From Tenrec ecaudatus (lineage: Eukaryota > Chordata > Mammalia > Afrosoricida > Tenrecidae): a stretch of 64,000 nt of DNA. The DNA lies in the NCBI RefSeq assembly GCF_050624435.1, contig NC_134537.1:12954584-13018583 (forward strand), given 5' to 3'. Below the pieces are notes generated by a model. The model ran no database searches, had not been told where the DNA came from, and saw only the letters and a program-made list of their open reading frames with translations. Every line of letters starts with the position of its first letter. Positions within the stretch are counted from its first letter, which is position 1. The position numbers and the translations under genes are program-made. Below are positions 58,338 through 64,000 of this stretch, one piece after another.

Positions 58338-58495
58338 TCAGTTGTGGCCCTAAAGGGCAGTAGTTTGAAACCAACAGGCACTCCATGGGGCTTTCTATTC
58401 CCATAAACAGTTACAGTACCAGAAACTTTCAGGGGCAGTTCTATCTTACCCTCTCAGGGCCGCTGTGAGTTAACATCCATTTGATGGCAGCGAAT
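58338..58495 (+). mobile_element. AFROSINE-type SINE fragment
   Basis: 'gggcagtagtttgaaacca', 'ttcccataaacagttacag', 'ggccgctgtgagttaaca' and 'tttgatggcagcgaatt'. Confidence 0.85.
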
Positions 58496-58684
58496 TAAAA
58501 AAGTATTATTTAAAAATATGATTCAATATGATTCCGGGTTGAAAATTGTTTTCTTGAAAAATATTGTGTTACTTCTTTTCAGGAGAAATTTATTTTATGA
58601 GAAATCATTTGAATGGTTTTCCCCTTCTAGGTAATGCATCCTTTTACTGCAACTGTTTCCAAGGTATTTTGTCTTTAGTTTTTA

Positions 58685-58815
58685 CCAGGAGACAGATGAG
58701 AGGCTTTCTCCTCCCCTCTAGAATTACCATCTGGGAAGCTCACAGGGGCAGTTCTCCCTGGTCCCACAGGGTCACTATGTATCGGCATCCGCTCTAGGGC
58801 AGTGAGTTTGGTTTT
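58685..58815 (+). mobile_element. AFROSINE-type SINE fragment
   Basis: 'gaggctttctcctcccctc', 'tcacaggggcagttctccc', 'gggtcactatgtatcggc' and 'cagtgagtttggtttttttt'. Confidence 0.85.
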
Positions 58816-60199
58816 TTTTTGGCTTTTACTTTTTAGAGGGTTGACAGCTACACCTTGGTATAGATTTCTCAGTGTGTATCTTGTTTAGGTCCAATTAACT
58901 TCCTGAGTCTGTAGGCTTATTTGTTTTGCTAGACTCGAGAAAATTTCAGGCATTATTCTTTGAGTACTATTTCAATCTCATCCATGTTCCTCTCTCTTTT
59001 TAGGGCTTCAATTATATAAATGCTAGAATGATAGGTATAGTTATATTGGCCCCTGAGACATTTTTTCCTCCTAGTTTTTCTTCGTTGTATAGATTGGGTA
59101 ATTTAAAAAAAAAATCTGTTTTCAATGTCAGGTTTCTTTAGCCTGTCTCTCCATTCTTCCGGGGAGTCCATGCACCGAGATTTTTATTTTGGCTATTGTA
59201 CTTTACCACTTGGAAACTTCCCGTTGATTCTTCTTCATCTGTTGGATTTCTTAGCTGAGATTTTGTGTTTGTTGGCTCAGACTCTGCTCTTTCTCATTTA
59301 TTCAAAATATGTTGTCATGGCTCATTGCAGCATTTTTAAGATGCTGCTGTCAAAATTTTACCAAATAACTCTAATAATTCTATCATTTTAGTATTGGCAT
59401 GTATAGCCTTCTTCTTTCACTCAGTTTGAGACTGACCTAGTTATTGTTATGATGGTGAGTTTCAGTCTTCACGGGCCTCCGTGGGCATCACCCGTGGAGA
59501 ATGCTGTGTCATGTTGCTATTGTGAGGTGGGCACCGAAGGTCCAAGCTTCCTACCTGATCTTCCCTGACCCCACTCTGATGGACTGTCGGGGTGAGGGCA
59601 TCTTGTTATAACCTAGTAGGGGTGGAAGTTTAACTCCTCAGTTAGCCTTGACTTTAGTCACACAGAGGTGTGGCTTCAATCTCAGTTTGCTGGGATGTTT
59701 TTGTCTGGCACAGAGTAAGTGTTTGAAAATCTTGTCCAGTCTGTCTTGCTATGCAGGCCCTTTTCTTAACCTCTGGCTAGGAAAAGCGGGCATTTGTGAA
59801 GGCTTATTTGCTATGCCAATTGGTGTTTTGGGGGTGCTGCCTTTTTCAGTTCTCGGTATATTCACTGTGTCATTCCTTGGGTACTGGCATTTTAGAATGT
59901 TTGACTTTATTTTTACCTTTATGAGTTATATATGGAATGCATATATATATGTATAAAATGTCCGCTGTTTTAAGTGTTACTTAATGGGATAAATATGGAA
60001 AAGCATGTCTGTTTCATCTTTCTAGAAGTAAACCTTTCTCTCCTGGTTTAAAAAAATAACAATGTTACCCCTGTGCTTCAGAGAGATATTTTTTTATTTC
60101 TTGAGTTATTTCACCCAGTTGCTTCCAAATTTCTTCATCCGCACGATGAAGCGAACCATCTATTGGGAAGCTAAAGGAGCTTTCTCTCTGGGAGAAGTT

Positions 60200-60668
60200 T
60201 GTGTTAGTCTGGCTTGACTGGAGAAACAAATCCAGAGACACACACATATATGAGAGAACTTTATATCAAGAAGTAATTATACATCAGTGAAACATCCCAG
60301 CCCCGTCCAGATCAAGTTCATAAGTTTGGTATTAGCCTATGAATTCCTCTTTAGATGCATTCAACACACGCAATGATGCCAATTGAAGGAAGATCACAGG
60401 CCGGTGGGTTGAAAGTCCTGTGGATCCAGTGGTGGCGGAAGCATCTTCAGGGCTCTGACTGCCGCCAGGGTGGCTCCATGTGGCTTGTCAACAGGAATGT
60501 GAAGCAGAGGGAGTGTGTGTGTCCCCGCCGTCAGGGAGGAAGACAGGAGTTCCCAGATTCCTCAGGAGAAGGCCATGCCCACATAGAGGCATCATTGGCT
60601 ATAACTTGATTGACAGGCTAGACTCCACCCCTTCGCTCAAGTTGACAGGAGATTATGTAACTGCCACA
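60200..60668 (-). mobile_element. Solo LTR, ERVL/MaLR type
   Basis: Same family as 55871-56391, minus strand: 'tgtgttagtctggcttgac' at the + start and 'gattatgtaactgccaca' at the + end. Flanks show gaagt on both sides (60194-60198 and 60669-60673), offset by one base on the left. Confidence 0.85.
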
Positions 60669-62029
60669 GAAGTCCTGGGAAGTTAGAAGTCTTTTGTGTT
60701 ACCTGCACAGAATTTGAGTGACGATAAGAGCTACGAACGTATTTGCCCTTAAGGCATCTATGTGCGTGGTTGGTAACAGCCGTGTCCTTCCTCTACCTGC
60801 ACCATCTCATGAAGGTCATCATCAGAATGATAAATTACTCATGCTTTCCTTCAAGGCTGCATGTAAAGGCATTTTCAGTTTTGCCCTCCACCAAAAGATG
60901 AAAGGTATAATGAGTACACTCTAAATGATTGAATGAGCTACAAGTCAACAGTTCTGAACTCTGTATTAATCCCACTTTCAATGTGGAATGGAAGATGTCT
61001 TATGCTTCATTTAACCACCAAGTGGTATAAGCTGTTATTTCATTATTCTCTAGAATTATAAAGGATTGCAAAAACTTAATGTGAACAGTACATGCGATAA
61101 AATGTTATGCTGCCAGGCAAGGAAGACATGCTTGGTAATTTAAAGCGAGTGGCTTTTAGAATAAAGCGCACTTACTCTTCAATTCCAAATACAATAGAGA
61201 TATATGCTTCCTTCATCTACCTCAGACTATTTCACTGCCCTTCTGGAAAATCCGTTTTGGAGACCACTTTCAAAGACTGAAAACACTAATGAGTTTGGAG
61301 TAAAATGAACATTTGCAGTATCTGTTTCAGTCATTTCTCTATGTTAGCTCATAAATAGACCAGACAGCCCCGAGAGAGCGCAGGGAATGAAGGAGATGCA
61401 CAGTGTGCTGGCCCAGTTCTGGCCTCCAAGCTTTCTGTGTGGTCATGGCGAAGCTTAGAGGGCTTACAGCCAGAAAAGCCACATGTGCCTATGAAGTGTG
61501 CTTCGTCGATTGAGCCACTGTGTGGTCTTTCTGAATGTTCATTCAGAGAAGTCTGCAGCGAGTGGCCCTTAGTGTGACAGTAAATACTCATCAGGAATGA
61601 CTGGACTTCCAGGCTGTTTTCTTGAAGTTCTGAAGCTCCAGGAAGAGGGTCGATGGGGAGTTACTAACGAAAACCCGACTGTCATATATCTGCAAAGGGA
61701 GGACCGTGAGAACAGTGTAATCCTGGAAAAGGCAGCGGCTGCTGGGGTTTGGATTTGATCAGACAATTGATGCTAAGCTGTCCGGGTCAGTCCCCAGTGG
61801 GGCCACTAGGCCATGGCAGAATCAATGGTCGTCTCATTCACTTAAGGAACCCAAGCTTGGGTCATTTTGATTTTCTTGGGGCCATCTGATTTTCAGCAGC
61901 TATGTGTGACTTAACGAACTTCTTTCACTCAGTAGTTTCAGAAAGAGCTTTGGGCCTGAATAAATTCAGTTCACAACCAGACCTTGTCTTTATAAGCTTG
62001 GGTTTGTTTCATTGTCACATCTACAGAAC
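60669..62029. other. Repeat-poor sequence, nothing identified
   Basis: No transposable element recognised in about 1.4 kb. Short open frames on both strands at 61349-61766 are unsupported. Confidence 0.4.
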
Positions 62030-62180
62030 CCGTGTCCCTCCTCTTTCAGATGAGGCACGATGGCATCTCCCTCAGAGGGCTGCGGTGCTCATTAAAGGTG
62101 ATAGTGTCACGAAGTGCTTGGCACAGAGTAAGAGATCAATTAGTAATCAGTGACAATATTGGTTATTATTATCATTGACT
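62030..62180 (-). mobile_element. MIR SINE
   Basis: 'agtgcttggcacagagtaag', 'agatcaattagtaatcag' and 'attggttattattatcat' are the reverse complement of the MIR start region; 'tctttcagatgaggcacgat' lies upstream in the right order. Confidence 0.65.
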
Positions 62181-64000
62181 TTTTCTGAAGAAAAAAATCT
62201 ATATGCTATGTTTCAATTGTGATGACTTAAAAGTTGGATTCTGGCAGGGCGACATGTTCAATCCTTTTCAGGGTCACACAGGTATGTGTTCTAAGTAGCA
62301 GGTTGGCAGTCCCTTTTCTGCATCTTGAGAGACTCTTGATTAAGAATGGGATAACGCCTAGATGCATGCTCCCTAGATGAGAGCCATGCGGGGATTTAAC
62401 TTCTGTACAGAAATGTTCCTGCTTTGGACATTTTCTGCCAACCCATCAACAGTTTTCGAAGGCACTGCTTGCAGTCCACAGTTGGCGAGGCGCGCTCAGT
62501 GTTGGGGGAAAGGCCGAGCCGATGTGAAGAGTGGGTGATGAGCCAGTGCAGCAGATGAAAATGCTTAGCACACCAACCACGAGCCTTTGCCTTGAAGTCA
62601 GAGGAGAAAGACGTTTTCCCGACATGATCGTTGAAATGCACCCTGTAGATTTGGAGCCTGGTATGGCGGCTTGGGGAGATGGGCAGGATCAAGGCTGCTT
62701 CTATTCCTCAGCCTAAACGTGGCCTTGCTGCCTCACCGCTCAGCCTCAGACCATATGCTTGTAATTTCCCCAAAGCTTTGGTAAAGAAAGGATCTTCCCC
62801 TTTAATGTTGGCCTGGGCCCACAGGAGCCCAATAGCACATGTACCACATGTACCAGGAACTGCAAAGATTTATTCTAGGAGTCTGCATCATGGCCGCGTT
62901 CCACCCTTGGGCTTTGTCTTCCTCATTGCGTGTCCTCCAACCCTCCCCTCTCCGCCCGCTCCCCTGGCCCAGCTCAAGTATGGTCCGCAATACGAGCAGC
63001 TGAACTTCACTGCATGAACTGCAGTAGGCTGTGGGCAGAACTGCTTAGCAGGGCTTGGAGCACACACTGTAAAGGAATTTGGGGATATGCTAACAAGGAA
63101 GCCCATAACCAGAAGCTGAGAAGATTCACAATCAAATTGCAATAAATCTGCAGAGACTCCTTACAGAACAAGGCACAGAGGAAAAGCCCGATGACTGGAA
63201 AACTTGCTTTGCAAATGAGTGGTACGGTCGCTGCCTCTTTGAAAAGATGGCGCTGCTCTGAGAGAGACACAATGGCATGCCCTGGCCACGTGTCCGTCAG
63301 CCCGAACGCCTGGCCGGTGAAGGATCGTGCTGCGCGTGCAAGCTCTCTTAGAAGAATTTCTGGAAGGATTCAGGTTTGAATGCTGACGTGGAAAGTAAAT
63401 AAATCATTCCAGTGTGCACTTTCTATTCCTTCCTTCCCCAACGGGCCCTGCCCCCTCTCTCAAGTTTGTATTTCCCTTGGCTGCTTTGCCATGGCCAACA
63501 GCCAGGAAGAGAACGAGTTGCTAAGTGGCGTTCAGTTGTAACACTGTTCACCTTAGGGCATCCAATGAGTCCGTCCATCGGATGGACTGGGAGAACACGA
63601 TGCTGGGTGAAGGTAGTCGATACAAAAGGACAACCATCGCAGGAGACAACGGCTCTGAGGATAAGCGCCAAGAGAAAGACTTGCGTACCCAAAGGAACAG
63701 ACTTTGCATTTTCCAAAAAGGCCCAGAGAGTTGACAGGTATTGACTTAGGCGAACAGGAGGATCAAGCTCCCTAAGAGGGAGCAGGAAACTCAAGGGGAG
63801 GTCAGGTCGAGTAGAATGAGGGGGTGCGGTAGAGTTGATGGTAACCTCCCTACCCAACTCACAATAAAATTCACGAAAAAATCATTAGTGTGGCAATGAA
63901 CGCCACTTCTGTGTAGTGGCAATGCGTAAGGTTGACAAGTTAAGATTTGGGGGTTAAAAGGAATATACAAAACTAAACGTTGAATAAGTTCATATCATAG
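62181..64000. other. Repeat-poor, GC-richer tail; weak candidate last exon inside
   Basis: No transposable element recognised. At 62941-62972 a pyrimidine-rich tract ends in 'ggcccag'; the following 14 codons (LKYGPQYEQLNFTA) run to a TGA at 63015-63017, and an AATAAA lies at 63141-63146. This could be a small terminal exon, but I recognise no protein. Overlapping open frames on both strands at 63412-63857 look like a GC effect. A second AATAAA is at about 63863. Confidence 0.25.

Larger units (their letters stand above)
57765..60050 (-). mobile_element. Old L1 (L1M-like), minus strand, with two SINEs
   Basis: The T-rich sequence resembles the minus-strand form of old L1 untranslated and flanking sequence: 'ttttcttgaaaaatattgtg', 'ttttatgagaaatcatttg', 'ctgtttccaaggtattttgtc', 'aaaatttcaggcattattc', 'actaattctatcatttt'-type blocks. 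Boundaries are uncertain. No open frame with L1 protein blocks was seen. Confidence 0.5.

Noticed and set aside
63412-63857. Overlapping 110- and 144-codon open frames on both strands
   Set aside because: Mutual overlap on both strands in GC-richer DNA suggests scarcity of stop codons rather than a gene; no motif recognised.
1-64000. CRISPR arrays, operons, bacterial or phage systems
   Set aside because: The sequence is mammalian repeat-rich DNA; no regularly spaced short repeats or prokaryotic gene organisation are present.

Overview
The window is mammalian, intron/intergenic-type DNA, and reads as an afrotherian genome, most likely a tenrec (Echinops-like). Three repeat groups support this. 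There are many copies of the afrotherian tRNA-derived SINE (AFROSINE-type). There are long BovB/RTE-type LINE copies of the kind found in elephant and tenrec. There is one complete SPIN-type hAT transposon at 20379-20712; from published work on horizontally transferred SPIN elements, tenrec is the afrotherian known to carry them. Identifications come from reading and remembered consensus sequences; no search was run.

No complete protein-coding gene is present. The best evidence for a real gene is one terminal exon on the minus strand (22405-22708). It has a good splice acceptor, 40 codons, a stop codon, a short 3' UTR and an AATAAA signal. I cannot name the gene. One processed pseudogene is clear: DYNLL1 (dynein light chain LC8) at about 3985-5100, split at its stop codon by an LTR. 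A weaker candidate last exon lies near 62973 on the plus strand. An unexplained 310-nt open stretch lies at 27029-27340 on the minus strand.

Layout: 1-2820 is a minus-strand RTE LINE. 2945-5207 holds an L1 3' end, the DYNLL1 pseudogene and an LTR. 5210-10617 is mostly unique sequence with scattered SINEs and MIRs. 10618-13930 holds two RTE copies in opposite orientation. 14385-18795 holds L1 3' ends and RTE pieces. 20235-21585 holds a tRNA-Gly/RTE SINE with SPIN inserted in it, then RTE and L1 fragments. 22175-24365 holds the terminal exon and its upstream intron. 24366-28735 is a cluster of L1 3' UTRs and LTRs. 29665-38215 holds L1, a nested RTE/L1/SINE block, LTRs and a mariner remnant. 38735-45480 is L1 and SINE. 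45600-53868 is one long plus-strand L1 with ORF1 and ORF2 remnants and an unusually long 3' UTR, itself interrupted by another L1 3' end. 54000-60668 is older L1, RTE and LTR sequence. 60669-64000 is mostly unique and somewhat GC-richer.

The repeats are related by mechanism. The RTE LINE shares its 3' tail with both SINE types, so it is the likely source of their retrotransposition enzymes. L1 probably supplied the enzymes for the DYNLL1 retrocopy. The LTRs are solo ERVL/MaLR-type elements; several have clean 5-bp target-site duplications, which gives a relative order of insertion.
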